Source: Oscillospiraceae bacterium (GTDB taxonomy: Bacteria; Bacillota; Clostridia; Saccharofermentanales; Saccharofermentanaceae). Taken from it: 64,000 nt of DNA. Position numbers and translations under genes: made by a program. The first letter of the stretch is position 1, and every line of letters begins with the position of its first letter. Location: NCBI GenBank assembly GCA_902787975.1, contig CADAIP010000013.1, positions 1 through 64,000 on the forward strand. Direction: 5' to 3'. The notes under the pieces are model-generated. The model had not been told where the DNA came from. It did no database searches and worked only from the letters and a program-made list of their open reading frames with translations. Below, piece after piece: positions 1 through 8,256 of the stretch.

Positions 1-528
1 TGCAAGCTGTCCCTCAACGTTAAGGACGGTATCATCCAGGAGGCATTGGTTGAGACAATCGGTTGCTCCGGTATGACACACTCCGCTGCTATGGCATCTG
101 AGATCCTTCCCGGACTTACAGTTCTCGAAGCTCTCAACACAGACCTTGTTTGCGACGCTATCAACACAGCAATGAGAGAACTCTTCCTCCAGATCGTTTA
201 TGGTAGAACACAGAGTGCTTTCTCTGAGGACGGTCTCCAGATCGGTGCCGGCCTTGAGGACCTCGGTAAGGGCGCTCGTTCAATGGTAGGTACAACATAC
301 GGTACACTCGCTAAGGGTCCCCGTTATCTTGAGCTCACAGACGGTTACATCACAGACCTCGCAATCGACGAGAACGACGAGATCATCGGTTACAAGTTCG
401 TTAACTTCGGTAAGATGATGGATTTCATCAAGAAGGGTGACGAGCCTGCAGAAGCACTCAAGAAGGCTTCAGGTAAGTATGGACGTGTTGACGATGCTGT
501 TAAGTTCATCGACCCGCGTAAGGAATAA
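1..528 (+). CDS. NifU-like iron-sulfur cluster scaffold protein, 5' truncated by window edge
   Basis: The frame is open from base 1 (it reads CKLSLNVKDGIIQEA at the edge), so the true start lies outside the window; an internal TTG at 46 is not the start. The segment VKDGIIQEALVETIGCSGMT resembles the opening strand and first cysteine loop of NifU/IscU scaffolds, which assemble Fe-S clusters and hand them to apoproteins. The rest (GPRYLELTDGYI and following) is unlike classical IscU and fits the clostridial scaffold-like group that sits beside GGGtGRT genes. Its stop is 13 nt before the next start, with a GGAGG site between, so the two are almost certainly co-translated. Family assignment is from recognition of the fold-start motif; cluster binding is inferred. 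Confidence 0.7.
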   Translation, partial: CKLSLNVKDGIIQEALVETIGCSGMTHSAAMASEILPGLTVLEALNTDLVCDAINTAMRELFLQIVYGRTQSAFSEDGLQIGAGLEDLGKGARSMVGTTYGTLAKGPRYLELTDGYITDLAIDENDEIIGYKFVNFGKMMDFIKKGDEPAEALKKASGKYGRVDDAVKFIDPRKE

Positions 529-541
529 GGAGGAATGACAA

Positions 542-1564
542 ATGGCAGAGTTATTTGAATCATACGAGAGAAGATTACCCCAGATCAACGCTAAGCTCGC
601 TGAGTACGGTATTGCTTCCATTGAAGAAGCTGAGAAGATCACAAAGGACGCAGGTCTTGATGTTTATCACCTCATCGAAGGCATTCAGCCTATCTGCTTC
701 GAGAACGCTAAGTGGGCATACACAGTAGGCGCTGCTATCGCAATCAAGAAGAACTGCAGAAGAGCTGCTGACGCTGCTGCTGCAATCGGTGAAGGTCTCC
801 AGGCTTTCTGCATTCCCGGTTCTGTTGCTGACAGACGTAAGGTAGGTCTCGGCCACGGTAACCTCGGTAAGATGCTCCTCGAAGAGGATACAGAGTGCTT
901 CGCATTCCTCGCAGGTCATGAGTCATTCGCAGCTGCAGAGGGCGCTATCGGTATCGCTGAGAAGGCTAACAGAGTTCGTCAGAAGCCCCTCAGAGTTATC
1001 CTTGACGGTCTTGGAAAGGACGCTGCAAAGATCATCTCCAGAATCAACGGCTTCACATATGTTGAGACAGAGTATGACTATAAGACAGGCGAGCTCAAGG
1101 AGCTCTCCAGAACATGCTATTCAAAGGATCCTGCATCCCCGAGAGCAAAGGTTAACTGCTATGGTGCAGATGACGTTCAGGAAGGTGTAGCTATTCTTTG
1201 GAAGGAGAACGTTGACGTTTCCATCACAGGTAACTCAACAAATCCTACAAGATTCCAGCACCCTGTTGCAGGTACATACAAGAAGGAGCGCCTCGAGGCA
1301 GGCAAGAAGTACTTCTCTGTTGCTTCCGGTGGTGGTACAGGCCGTACACTTCACCCTGATAACATGGCTGCAGGTCCTGCTTCCTATGGTATGACAGATA
1401 CTATGGGCCGTATGCACTCTGACGCTCAGTTCGCAGGTTCTTCTTCAGTTCCTGCTCACGTTGAGATGATGGGTCTTATCGGTGCAGGTAACAACCCGAT
1501 GGTTGGTATGACTGTTTCCACAGCAGTATCCGTTGAGGAAGCTGCTAAGGCAGGCAAGTTCTGA
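542..1564 (+). CDS. GGGtGRT-family protein
   Basis: This 340-residue soluble protein carries the glycine-rich signature that names its family, SGGGTGRTLHPDN near residue 263, followed by the very conserved AAGPASYGMTDTMGRMHSD and the closing GLIGAGNNPMVGMTVS. There is no signal peptide or membrane segment. The family has no established biochemical role that I know of. Its pairing with a NifU-like scaffold immediately upstream suggests work in Fe-S or redox-cofactor handling, but this is inference from neighbourhood. The start has a strong AAGGAGG site about 9 nt upstream. The gene uses optimal-looking codons (many GGT, AAG, GAG), suggesting high expression. A clear intrinsic terminator follows. 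Confidence 0.85.
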   Translation: MAELFESYERRLPQINAKLAEYGIASIEEAEKITKDAGLDVYHLIEGIQPICFENAKWAYTVGAAIAIKKNCRRAADAAAAIGEGLQAFCIPGSVADRRKVGLGHGNLGKMLLEEDTECFAFLAGHESFAAAEGAIGIAEKANRVRQKPLRVILDGLGKDAAKIISRINGFTYVETEYDYKTGELKELSRTCYSKDPASPRAKVNCYGADDVQEGVAILWKENVDVSITGNSTNPTRFQHPVAGTYKKERLEAGKKYFSVASGGGTGRTLHPDNMAAGPASYGMTDTMGRMHSDAQFAGSSSVPAHVEMMGLIGAGNNPMVGMTVSTAVSVEEAAKAGKF

Positions 1565-1589
1565 TTAATACTTAATCAGTTTTCAATGA

Positions 1590-1617
1590 GGCCGTCATTT
1601 ACATGACGGCCTTTTTT
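1590..1617 (+). terminator. Intrinsic terminator of the scaffold/GGGtGRT operon
   Basis: A perfect 9-bp stem (GGCCGTCAT / ATGACGGCC) with a 4-nt loop is followed at once by TTTTTT, 26 nt after the stop codon. Confidence 0.93.
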
Positions 1618-1671
1618 GATGAATAAGCATAGTGACAACTTGAAATGCTTTATTTTATTGTTTTTGTGGGT

Positions 1672-1700
1672 TTGAGGCGAAATATACTCCGTGCTATTAT
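1672..1700 (+). promoter_or_regulatory. Sigma-A promoter of the NhaC-type gene
   Basis: TTGAGG (1672-1677) and TATTAT (1695-1700) are separated by exactly 17 nt. The GGAGGG ribosome site and ATG follow 20 to 30 nt downstream. Confidence 0.6.
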
Positions 1701-1730
1701 TGAAAAAGTAATTTTCATTCGGAGGGTTTT

Positions 1731-3362
1731 ATGGAAGCCGAATTTATTCCCTTAATGTACAACACTTTATGGGCACTTGTTCCGCCGGTTGTGGCTATCG
1801 TGTTAGCGCTCATTACCAAAGAAGTCTACAGCTCACTTTTTGTCGGTGTCGCGGTAGGCGGTTTGATCTATTCTTTTACAGCCACCCCGGTTAAGTATCT
1901 TTATATGGTCCATCCTGTAACTGCGTTGGAACATGTTTTCAAGGACGGAATCATAGCATCTCTTTCTGATTCATATAATGTCGGAATCCTTGTTTTCCTT
2001 GTATTCTTAGGCATTATAGTTGCCTTGATGAATAAGGCCGGAGGTTCTGCAGCATTCGGCAACTGGGCTTCCACGCATGTTAAATCCAGAGTCGGATCCC
2101 AGCTTGCAACAATTGGCCTCGGTGTCCTGATCTTTATCGATGACTACTTTAACTGCCTTACTGTAGGTTCTGTTATGAGACCTGTTACGGACAGACAGAA
2201 GATCTCACGTGCAAAACTTGCTTATCTTATAGATGCTACGGCAGCACCTATCTGCATTATCGCTCCGGTATCTTCCTGGGCAGCAGCTGTATCCGGTTTC
2301 GCACCGGAAGGCACAAACGGACTTATGCTCTTTATAAGGGCTATTCCATATAACTATTACGCGCTTTTGACTATCATCATGATGGTTCTCATGGTCGTTT
2401 TCAAGATCGAATTCGGACCTATGGCACGTCACGAGATCAATGCAAAGAACGGAGATATCTTTACCGTTAAAGCTCCTGTTGCAGCAGGAGAAGAGAATGT
2501 CGAAAAGAAGGGTAAGGTTATCGACCTTGTTCTTCCCGTAATAGTCCTTATTTTCTTCTGTGTTATCGGAATGATCTACACCGGCGGATTCTTTGATGAA
2601 GGTGCAGACCCTTATTTCTTCACGAGATTCATTAATTCCTTTGCTGACAGTGATGCTTCGGTAGGACTTGCTTATGGTTCATTCGGAGGAATCGTTTTCA
2701 CAGTTATATTCTATCTTTTCAGAAGGGTCCTTAAGTTTAAGGACTGCATGACATGCGTTGAAGAAGGATTCAAGGCGATGGTAGGCCCGATCACTATCCT
2801 TACTCTTGCATGGTCATTAAAGGCTATGACTGAGTCTTTGGGCGCTTCTGATTTTGTAGCTGCTTTCGTAGAGAGCAGAAAGGGTGATTTCAATGTGCTG
2901 CTTCCTGCGATCATATTCCTTATTGCATGCCTCTTGTCATTTGCAACAGGAACATCATGGGGAACATTTGGTATTCTTATCCCGATCACTCTTGAAGTAT
3001 TCAAGCTCAATGACCCTGATCCCGCAAAGGCAACTCTTGCCGTAATTTGTGTATCTGCATGTATGGCCGGCGCTGTATGTGGAGACCATTGTTCGCCAAT
3101 CTCTGATACGACGATCATGAGCTCTGCCGGTGCGCAGTGCAATCACATTGCCCATGTTTCGACCCAGCTCCCTTACGCTCTTACATGTGCAGGAGTATCA
3201 TTTGTAACTTATATGATTGCCGGAATCGTAAAGAATCCCGTGCTCTCTCTTGCTATAGGTATTGTCCTTATGGTTGGAACGGTACTTGTTCTTAAGAAAG
3301 TTTTGCCGACTCCTGATTCCGCTTCTTTGCAGAAAGAGTCTCAGAAACCTGCGAAAGGATAA
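1731..3362 (+). CDS. NhaC-family Na+/H+ antiporter-like membrane protein
   Basis: A 543-residue polytopic inner-membrane protein with about 11-12 hydrophobic segments. The segment IDDYFNCLTVGSVMRPV around residue 135 and the late GDHCSPISDTTIMSSAGA around residue 460 are hallmarks of the NhaC branch of the ion-transporter superfamily, which exchanges Na+ for H+ or, in some members, carries organic anions or amino acids. The acidic IDDY pair and GD(H)xSPISD loop are the expected ion-path residues. The start is ATG with GGAGGG 5 nt upstream. The gene seems monocistronic with its own promoter. Its 3' end overlaps the convergent DMT gene by 71 nt. Substrate cannot be decided from sequence. Confidence 0.83.
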   Translation: MEAEFIPLMYNTLWALVPPVVAIVLALITKEVYSSLFVGVAVGGLIYSFTATPVKYLYMVHPVTALEHVFKDGIIASLSDSYNVGILVFLVFLGIIVALMNKAGGSAAFGNWASTHVKSRVGSQLATIGLGVLIFIDDYFNCLTVGSVMRPVTDRQKISRAKLAYLIDATAAPICIIAPVSSWAAAVSGFAPEGTNGLMLFIRAIPYNYYALLTIIMMVLMVVFKIEFGPMARHEINAKNGDIFTVKAPVAAGEENVEKKGKVIDLVLPVIVLIFFCVIGMIYTGGFFDEGADPYFFTRFINSFADSDASVGLAYGSFGGIVFTVIFYLFRRVLKFKDCMTCVEEGFKAMVGPITILTLAWSLKAMTESLGASDFVAAFVESRKGDFNVLLPAIIFLIACLLSFATGTSWGTFGILIPITLEVFKLNDPDPAKATLAVICVSACMAGAVCGDHCSPISDTTIMSSAGAQCNHIAHVSTQLPYALTCAGVSFVTYMIAGIVKNPVLSLAIGIVLMVGTVLVLKKVLPTPDSASLQKESQKPAKG

Positions 3363-4203
3363 TAGCAGAAAACATAACAATGCATCCTGCCAGTTCTCTC
3401 GGCAACAATCCTTCTTTAAGGATTATCGCAGCCGCAATGACAGCGAAGACCGATTCGAGACACATGAGCAGGGAAGCCACGACAGGACTTGCATGTTTCT
3501 GTCCCACGATCTGAAGAGTATATGCAATGCCGCAGCTCATTATTCCCGAATAAAGAAGGGAAGGAGCTGCGGTTTTTATATCTGATAAAACAGGTTTCTC
3601 GAATATGAACATTGCGATAATCGATATTACTGCCGCAACGGTGAACTGCATGAATGACAGCTGTACGCCGTTGACGTTTTCTTCCAGAAATTTATCTATC
3701 AGCATTATCTGTACGGCATAGAAGACCGCGCAGATAAGCGCAAGCGCATCGCCGAGGTTTACCGATGTGAGATCTGAAGGATCGATGCAGAGAAGGAAGA
3801 GTCCTATAATTCCCATAATGATCGAAGCCCACGTAAGTACTGCGATCTTTTTCTTTAGGAATAAGACAGAGAAAAGCGGCACGAAGAACATATAGAAAGC
3901 CGTGATGAAAGCTATCTTTCCTGAAGTTGAATAATAGAATGCGAATTGCTGGAAGTTTTGCGCGATTGAGAATACGATGCCGAGTATCAGGCCTGAGCGC
4001 AGAGTCTTTTTTCTGAAATCAAAGCCCTTGTTGACTATGAGCGTAATAGGGAGAAGGAAAAGTACGCCAAGCGTTGTCCTTATGCCCGTGAAAGTAAATG
4101 CATCGATGCTCTGCATGCCGATGGACTGGGCAACAAAAGATGAACCCCAGATGATGGCGGTGATGAGAAGCAATACTATACCTATCGGTTTGGTGCGGCG
4201 CAT
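3292..4203 (-). CDS. DMT-superfamily (EamA) transporter
   Basis: A 303-residue protein with ten predicted membrane helices formed by two EamA repeats. The first begins IGIVLLLITAIIWGSSFVAQ and the second is recognisable around residues 150-285 (GDALALICAVFYAVQIML). The AxxWGxxF opening is typical of EamA drug/metabolite exporters of the cytoplasmic membrane. A GAAAGGA site lies 6 nt before the ATG on the minus strand. The last 71 nt are antisense to the end of the NhaC-like gene, so convergent transcripts would overlap. Substrate is unknown; these proteins export amino acids, nucleosides or drugs. Confidence 0.85.
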   Translation of the reverse strand: MRRTKPIGIVLLLITAIIWGSSFVAQSIGMQSIDAFTFTGIRTTLGVLFLLPITLIVNKGFDFRKKTLRSGLILGIVFSIAQNFQQFAFYYSTSGKIAFITAFYMFFVPLFSVLFLKKKIAVLTWASIIMGIIGLFLLCIDPSDLTSVNLGDALALICAVFYAVQIMLIDKFLEENVNGVQLSFMQFTVAAVISIIAMFIFEKPVLSDIKTAAPSLLYSGIMSCGIAYTLQIVGQKHASPVVASLLMCLESVFAVIAAAIILKEGLLPRELAGCIVMFSAIILSQVSETLSAKKRNQESAKLS

Positions 4204-4287
4204 TGTGTTTCCTTTCTTTATGTATAAAGCAAAAGAAATATATATTAAGGCGGTGGGATTTGCAAGGAGTTAAAGTGGCTGCGGCTG

Positions 4288-4330
4288 AATTTACCTACTA
4301 AAATGCGTTTTTTCGGAATTTAGTAGGTAA
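4288..4330. repeat. Palindromic repeat, copy 1
   Basis: The ends are AATTTACCTACTAAAAT and GAATTTAGTAGGTAA, inverted around a GCGTTTTTTCG centre. A second, closely similar copy lies 178 nt downstream (start to start). Similar ends and a short length suggest a miniature repeat family or paired RNA hairpins. Confidence 0.75.
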
Positions 4331-4465
4331 GGGGTGGGGGTATATGAGCATGTTTTGACTTGTTTTTCCTCGAAAACAGGCCATCTTCCGAGATGTTTTC
4401 GTAATCACAGCATTAGAAGAGGTTTTAGAAAGCCCATATCACAGCATTTTCGAGGCCTACTCGAT

Positions 4466-4512
4466 AAAATTTACCTACTTAAAATGCATTTTGGGGATTT
4501 TAGTAGGTAAAT
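4466..4512. repeat. Palindromic repeat, copy 2
   Basis: The ends are AAAATTTACCTACTT and ATTTTAGTAGGTAAAT with a central AAAATGCATTTTGGGG. It matches copy 1 nearly base for base in the arms and lies just 14 nt before the -35 box of the copper operon. Confidence 0.75.
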
Positions 4513-4525
4513 CCGGATTCAAAAC

Positions 4526-4554
4526 TTGACGCATACCCCCAGGGGGTATATATT
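4526..4554 (+). promoter_or_regulatory. Promoter of csoR-copA
   Basis: TTGACG (4526-4531) and TATATT (4549-4554) are 17 nt apart. The 17-nt spacer is almost wholly occupied by CsoR operator 1, so repressor binding would exclude RNA polymerase. Confidence 0.85.
4533..4549. promoter_or_regulatory. CsoR operator 1
   Basis: A perfect palindrome, ATACCCCCAGGGGGTAT, of the GC-rich type flanked by TA steps that CsoR-family copper sensors bind. It sits between the -35 and -10 boxes. Confidence 0.88.
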
Positions 4555-4568
4555 GTTTGCAGATAAAG

Positions 4569-4585
4569 ATACCCCCAGGGGGTAT
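4569..4585. promoter_or_regulatory. CsoR operator 2
   Basis: An identical 17-bp palindrome placed 36 bp downstream of operator 1, in the transcribed leader before the csoR ribosome site. Two identical sites suggest two CsoR tetramers and tight repression. Confidence 0.85.
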
Positions 4586-4606
4586 GCTTGAACGGAGGTA
4601 AGAGCC

Positions 4607-4909
4607 ATGTCTGAGAAGAAGTGCCCGCATTGCCAGAAGAAAAACAGATCCGAAGAGGAGATTAAGGATATGATCACACGTCTGAACCGGATCGAAGGTC
4701 AGATCAGGGGCATCCGCAAGATGATCGAAGAAGATGCGTACTGTGTTGATATCCTTACGCAGGTAAGCGCAGCAAGATGTTCGCTTAACAGTTTCTCCAA
4801 GGTGCTTTTAGGAAATCACATCAAGACATGTGTTGCCGATGACATCAGGAACGGTTCGGATGAAAAGACTGAAGAATTGGTTGAGCTTCTTCAGAAACTA
4901 ATGAAATAA
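4607..4909 (+). CDS. csoR: CsoR-family copper-sensing repressor
   Basis: A 100-residue all-helical repressor. The segment MITRLNRIEGQIRGI is the usual CsoR/RcnR N-terminal helix. The Cu(I) ligands are visible with exact family spacing: Cys46, His71 and Cys75 (25 and 4 apart, as in the C-H-C set of characterised CsoR). An extra CPHC motif at residues 6-9 is not part of that set and may bind metal separately. CsoR releases DNA when Cu(I) binds. It starts at ATG with GGAGG upstream, heads the copA operon, and lies directly below twin operators, so autoregulation is the clear expectation. Confidence 0.9.
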   Translation: MSEKKCPHCQKKNRSEEEIKDMITRLNRIEGQIRGIRKMIEEDAYCVDILTQVSAARCSLNSFSKVLLGNHIKTCVADDIRNGSDEKTEELVELLQKLMK

Positions 4910-4935
4910 CTATCAACCTTAGAAAGTGTATCCTA

Positions 4936-7506
4936 ATGGATAACATTGGAACAAAAACAGAGAAGTACTTAGTTACCGGAATGAGCTGCGCCGCGTGCCA
5001 GGCACATGTCGAAAAGGCTGTGTCAGGAGTTGACGGAGTTGAGTCATGCAGCGTGTCGCTCCTTACAAACTCGATGAGCGTTACCGGTACGGCTGACCCT
5101 GAAAAGATAATCAAAGCGGTGGAAGATGCAGGATACGGAGCTTCTCCTGAAACAAAAGGTGATAAGGCTGACAGCAGTCTCCTGAAAAACATGGAAGCCC
5201 GGCTTGAAGACCACGAGACTCCGGTTCTCAAAAGAAGGCTCGTAAGCTCGATTGTATTCCTGATCCTACTCATGTATTTTTCCATGGGTGCTTCTATGTG
5301 GGGCTGGCCGGTCCCGTCTTTTCTTGAACACAACATGGTCGGCATCGGAATTATCGAGATGCTGCTCTCCGGGATCGTTCTGGTGATCAATAAAAAGTTC
5401 TTTGTGAACGGGTTTAAGGCTCTTTTGCATAAGGGAACCAACATGGATACTCTGGTAGCCATGGGGTCCGGAATATCCTATATTTACAGCATTGTAACAT
5501 TGTTACGCATGACTTCTGAGCATTCACACGAGGCTCAGATGGCTCTTATGGACGAGCTTTACTTCGAGTCGGCCGCCATGATCTTGACTCTTATTACGAT
5601 AGGCAAACTCCTTGAGGCAATTTCAAAAGGAAGGACCACAAATGCACTTAAGGGACTCCTCGATCTCCAGCCCAAGACAGCCGTTCTCTTAAGAGACGGG
5701 AATGAAGTTACCGTTCCCATTGAGGAAGTAAGAGCAGGTGATATCTATGTTGTCAGACCGGGGGGATCTATTCCTGTTGACGGAGAGATATTAGAGGGTG
5801 ACTGTACGGTGGATGAATCCGCTCTGACAGGTGAATCCGTTCCCGTTGATAAGCAGGCAGGAGACAAGGTGTCTGCAGCTACCATAAACAAAACAGGTTT
5901 TATTAAATGCCGTGCCGAGAAAGTCGGTGAGGATACAACACTTGCCCAGATAATCAGGATGGTAAGTGAATCAGCTGGTTCTAAAGCGCCTATTGCCAGG
6001 ATCGCAGATAAGGTATCAGGCGTGTTTGTTCCAGCGGTTCTGGTAATCGCTGCGATTGTCTTTGCAATATGGATGTTTATCGGTGCTCCCATAGGTGATT
6101 CTCTGACAAGAGCGATAGCCGTTCTTGTAGTAAGCTGCCCGTGTGCGTTAGGACTTGCTACACCTGTTGCGATAATGGTGGGTAACGGCGTTGCCGCCAA
6201 AAACGGAATCTTGTTCAAGACTTCATCTTCGCTGGAGCAGACGGGCAAAGCAGAGATAATAGTACTTGATAAGACCGGAACCATTACAAGCGGTATTCCG
6301 AAGGTTACGGATATCGTCACAGCAAATGGCGTCAGTGAGAATGAACTTCTTAATGATGCATATGCGCTCGAGCAGGGCAGCGAACATCCTTTGGGAAGGG
6401 CAATAACGGATTACTGCACTTCGAAAACTATGACTGCAGCGCAGATAGATGATTTCAAAGTGTTTGCGGGAAATGGCCTTGAGGGCAGAATAGACGGCCG
6501 TATGCTCCGTGGCGGAAACCTCAGTTTTATATCAAAGAACTGCACGGTTGATAGTGAGATAAAGGCCAGAGCCGGTGAATTGTCAGGGCAGGGAAAAACG
6601 CTTCTGTTCTTTGAATCAGAAGGTAAGCTCAGGGGAATTATCGCGGTAGCGGATACACTGAGAGAAGATTCATCTAAAGCGATAGAAGAGTTCAAGAAAA
6701 TGGGACTTTATACGGTTATGCTGACAGGTGACAACAGAAGAACTGCAGATGCAATAGGAAAGACTGCAGGCGTTGATCTGACCATCGCTGATGTGCTTCC
6801 GGGTGATAAGGAGAAAGTTGTAAAAACTCTTCAGAAATACGGCAAGGTCATCATGGTCGGTGACGGCATAAATGATGCTCCTGCTCTTACTTCAGCAGAT
6901 ATCGGAATGGCAATTGGTGCAGGTACTGACATAGCTATCGATGCGGCCGATTGCGTTCTCATGAAATCAGATTTGAAAGATGCTGCGGCAGCATTAAGAA
7001 TATCCAGACGGACGATAACCAATATTCATGAGAATCTTTTCTGGGCCTTCATATATAATGTCGCTCTTATTCCTGTAGCAGCAGGTGCTTATGCAGCATT
7101 AGGAATTACAATGTCACCAATGCTCGGAGCTGCGGCTATGAGTATCTCAAGCTTTACCGTATGCATGAATGCGTTGAGGCTTAATCTCGTAAAGCCATAT
7201 GAATCCAGGCACGACAGGGCAAAGAGCAATGTCAGGAACATGAGCGGTGAGATTGAAAATGAATTCAATAAAATAACATTAAAGGAGAACAACAAAATGG
7301 AAAAGACGATTACTATCGAAGGCATGATGTGCGGACACTGCGAAGCAACAGTAAAGAAGGCTTTGGAAGCTTTGGAAGGCGTTATTTCTGCTGATGTTTC
7401 TCACGATAAGGGTACGGCAGTTGTCGCTCTCGAGAAAGATGTTGCAGACGATATTCTTACAAAGGCTGTTGAGGACAAGGATTTTAAAGTCACAGGCATT
7501 TCCTGA
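4936..7506 (+). CDS. copA: Cu+-exporting P1B-type ATPase with C-terminal CopZ-like domain
   Basis: An 856-residue membrane pump exporting Cu(I) with ATP. In order: N-terminal HMA domain with GMSCAAC at residues 15-21; membrane helices; actuator TGES; the CPC ion motif at 401-403 (VVSCPCALGLATP); the phosphorylated Asp445 in DKTGTIT; the HP motif (SEHPLGRAI); and GDGINDAPAL. After the last helices comes a charged linker and then a complete second HMA domain (GMMCGHC) from residue 788. An in-frame ATG at 7297 with AAAGGAG upstream could also start this last 69-residue domain alone, giving a free chaperone. The main start has only a weak ribosome site, 26 nt after csoR, so translation is probably coupled. 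Confidence 0.93.
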   Translation: MDNIGTKTEKYLVTGMSCAACQAHVEKAVSGVDGVESCSVSLLTNSMSVTGTADPEKIIKAVEDAGYGASPETKGDKADSSLLKNMEARLEDHETPVLKRRLVSSIVFLILLMYFSMGASMWGWPVPSFLEHNMVGIGIIEMLLSGIVLVINKKFFVNGFKALLHKGTNMDTLVAMGSGISYIYSIVTLLRMTSEHSHEAQMALMDELYFESAAMILTLITIGKLLEAISKGRTTNALKGLLDLQPKTAVLLRDGNEVTVPIEEVRAGDIYVVRPGGSIPVDGEILEGDCTVDESALTGESVPVDKQAGDKVSAATINKTGFIKCRAEKVGEDTTLAQIIRMVSESAGSKAPIARIADKVSGVFVPAVLVIAAIVFAIWMFIGAPIGDSLTRAIAVLVVSCPCALGLATPVAIMVGNGVAAKNGILFKTSSSLEQTGKAEIIVLDKTGTITSGIPKVTDIVTANGVSENELLNDAYALEQGSEHPLGRAITDYCTSKTMTAAQIDDFKVFAGNGLEGRIDGRMLRGGNLSFISKNCTVDSEIKARAGELSGQGKTLLFFESEGKLRGIIAVADTLREDSSKAIEEFKKMGLYTVMLTGDNRRTADAIGKTAGVDLTIADVLPGDKEKVVKTLQKYGKVIMVGDGINDAPALTSADIGMAIGAGTDIAIDAADCVLMKSDLKDAAAALRISRRTITNIHENLFWAFIYNVALIPVAAGAYAALGITMSPMLGAAAMSISSFTVCMNALRLNLVKPYESRHDRAKSNVRNMSGEIENEFNKITLKENNKMEKTITIEGMMCGHCEATVKKALEALEGVISADVSHDKGTAVVALEKDVADDILTKAVEDKDFKVTGIS
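7297..7506 (+). CDS. Possible internally initiated CopZ-like copper chaperone within copA
   Basis: The ATG at 7297 is in frame with copA. It is preceded by AAAGGAG (7281-7287) at a spacing of 9 nt, a much better ribosome site than that of copA itself. The product would be a 69-residue HMA protein with the copper motif GMMCGHC, the size of free CopZ chaperones. Whether ribosomes start here is inference; the domain is certain, the separate product is not. Confidence 0.45.
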   Translation: MEKTITIEGMMCGHCEATVKKALEALEGVISADVSHDKGTAVVALEKDVADDILTKAVEDKDFKVTGIS

Positions 7507-7600
7507 CAGAACGAAAAGGTTGTTTGCAACAACCTAAATAATAATTGATAGTCCATTTCCCCGCTTCAATGTATAATTGTAATGTTTGAGGTGGGGAAAT

Positions 7601-8254
7601 ATGATTCATATACTAATTGTCGAAGACGAAAAACCAATATCAAATCTTATCAGGATGAGCCTTACAAAATCAGGCTATTCATGCACGTGTGCATTTGACG
7701 GCGAAGAGGCTCTCAATCTGATCAAGAACAACGTTTATGACCTTATTCTTCTTGATGTAATGATCCCGAAGATCGACGGATTCTCTCTTATGCAGTATAT
7801 CCGTCCGATGAAGGTTCCGGTTATATTCCTTACTGCAAAGAATATGGTCGAGGACAGAGTAAGAGGCCTTGAGCTTGGTGCGGAAGATTATCTTGCCAAA
7901 CCGTTCGAGATCATCGAATTGCTTGCAAGAGTAAATGTAGTTTTGCGCCGATATAACAAGACAGATACAGAGATCCGTATTGCAGGCCTTGTTATCGATA
8001 CAAAAGCAATGATCGTCTATAAAGATTCTTATCCGATTCCGCTTACGCCGAAGGAGTATGAACTGCTTCTTCTTTTCGCGAGGAACCCCGGAATCGCAAT
8101 GTACAGAGAGACGATTTATGAGCGCGTCTGGAATGAACCTTTCCCATATGGAAGCAAGACAGTAGATCTTCATGTTCAGAGACTTCGTAAGAAGCTTGGC
8201 TGGGAAGAGGTTATTCATGCTGTGCCGAAGGTAGGATACAGGCTGGAGGCTTAA
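7601..8254 (+). CDS. OmpR/PhoB-family response regulator
   Basis: A 217-residue regulator. The receiver domain (1-115) has the acidic pocket Glu8-Asp9, phosphoacceptor Asp52 (LILLDVM) and the conserved FLTAK threonine/lysine. The C-terminal winged helix (about 125-217) carries LTPKEYELL and TVDLHVQRLRKKL, typical of PhoB-type DNA binding. I chose ATG 7601 rather than the upstream TTG at 7586, because GAGGTGG sits 5 nt before it and the protein then begins with the usual MIHILIVEDE. It is followed 2 nt later by the cognate kinase. A TATAAT box lies at 7572-7577. Confidence 0.93.
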   Translation: MIHILIVEDEKPISNLIRMSLTKSGYSCTCAFDGEEALNLIKNNVYDLILLDVMIPKIDGFSLMQYIRPMKVPVIFLTAKNMVEDRVRGLELGAEDYLAKPFEIIELLARVNVVLRRYNKTDTEIRIAGLVIDTKAMIVYKDSYPIPLTPKEYELLLLFARNPGIAMYRETIYERVWNEPFPYGSKTVDLHVQRLRKKLGWEEVIHAVPKVGYRLEA

Positions 8255-8256
8255 TA

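Larger units (their letters stand above)
4204..4606. other. 403-base intergenic region: repeats and copper-responsive promoter
   Basis: No plausible gene is present. It holds two related palindromic repeats (4288-4330, 4466-4512), a hairpin between them with 8-bp arms (CGAAAACA 4371-4378 / TGTTTTCG 4394-4401), and then the csoR promoter with two operators (4526-4585). The DMT gene fires leftward from the start of this region. Confidence 0.7.

Noticed and set aside
7517..7535. Hairpin AGGTTGT/ACAACCT after copA as an intrinsic terminator
   Set aside because: The stem is only 7 bp and no T-run follows in the plus direction. Termination there is possible but not supported.
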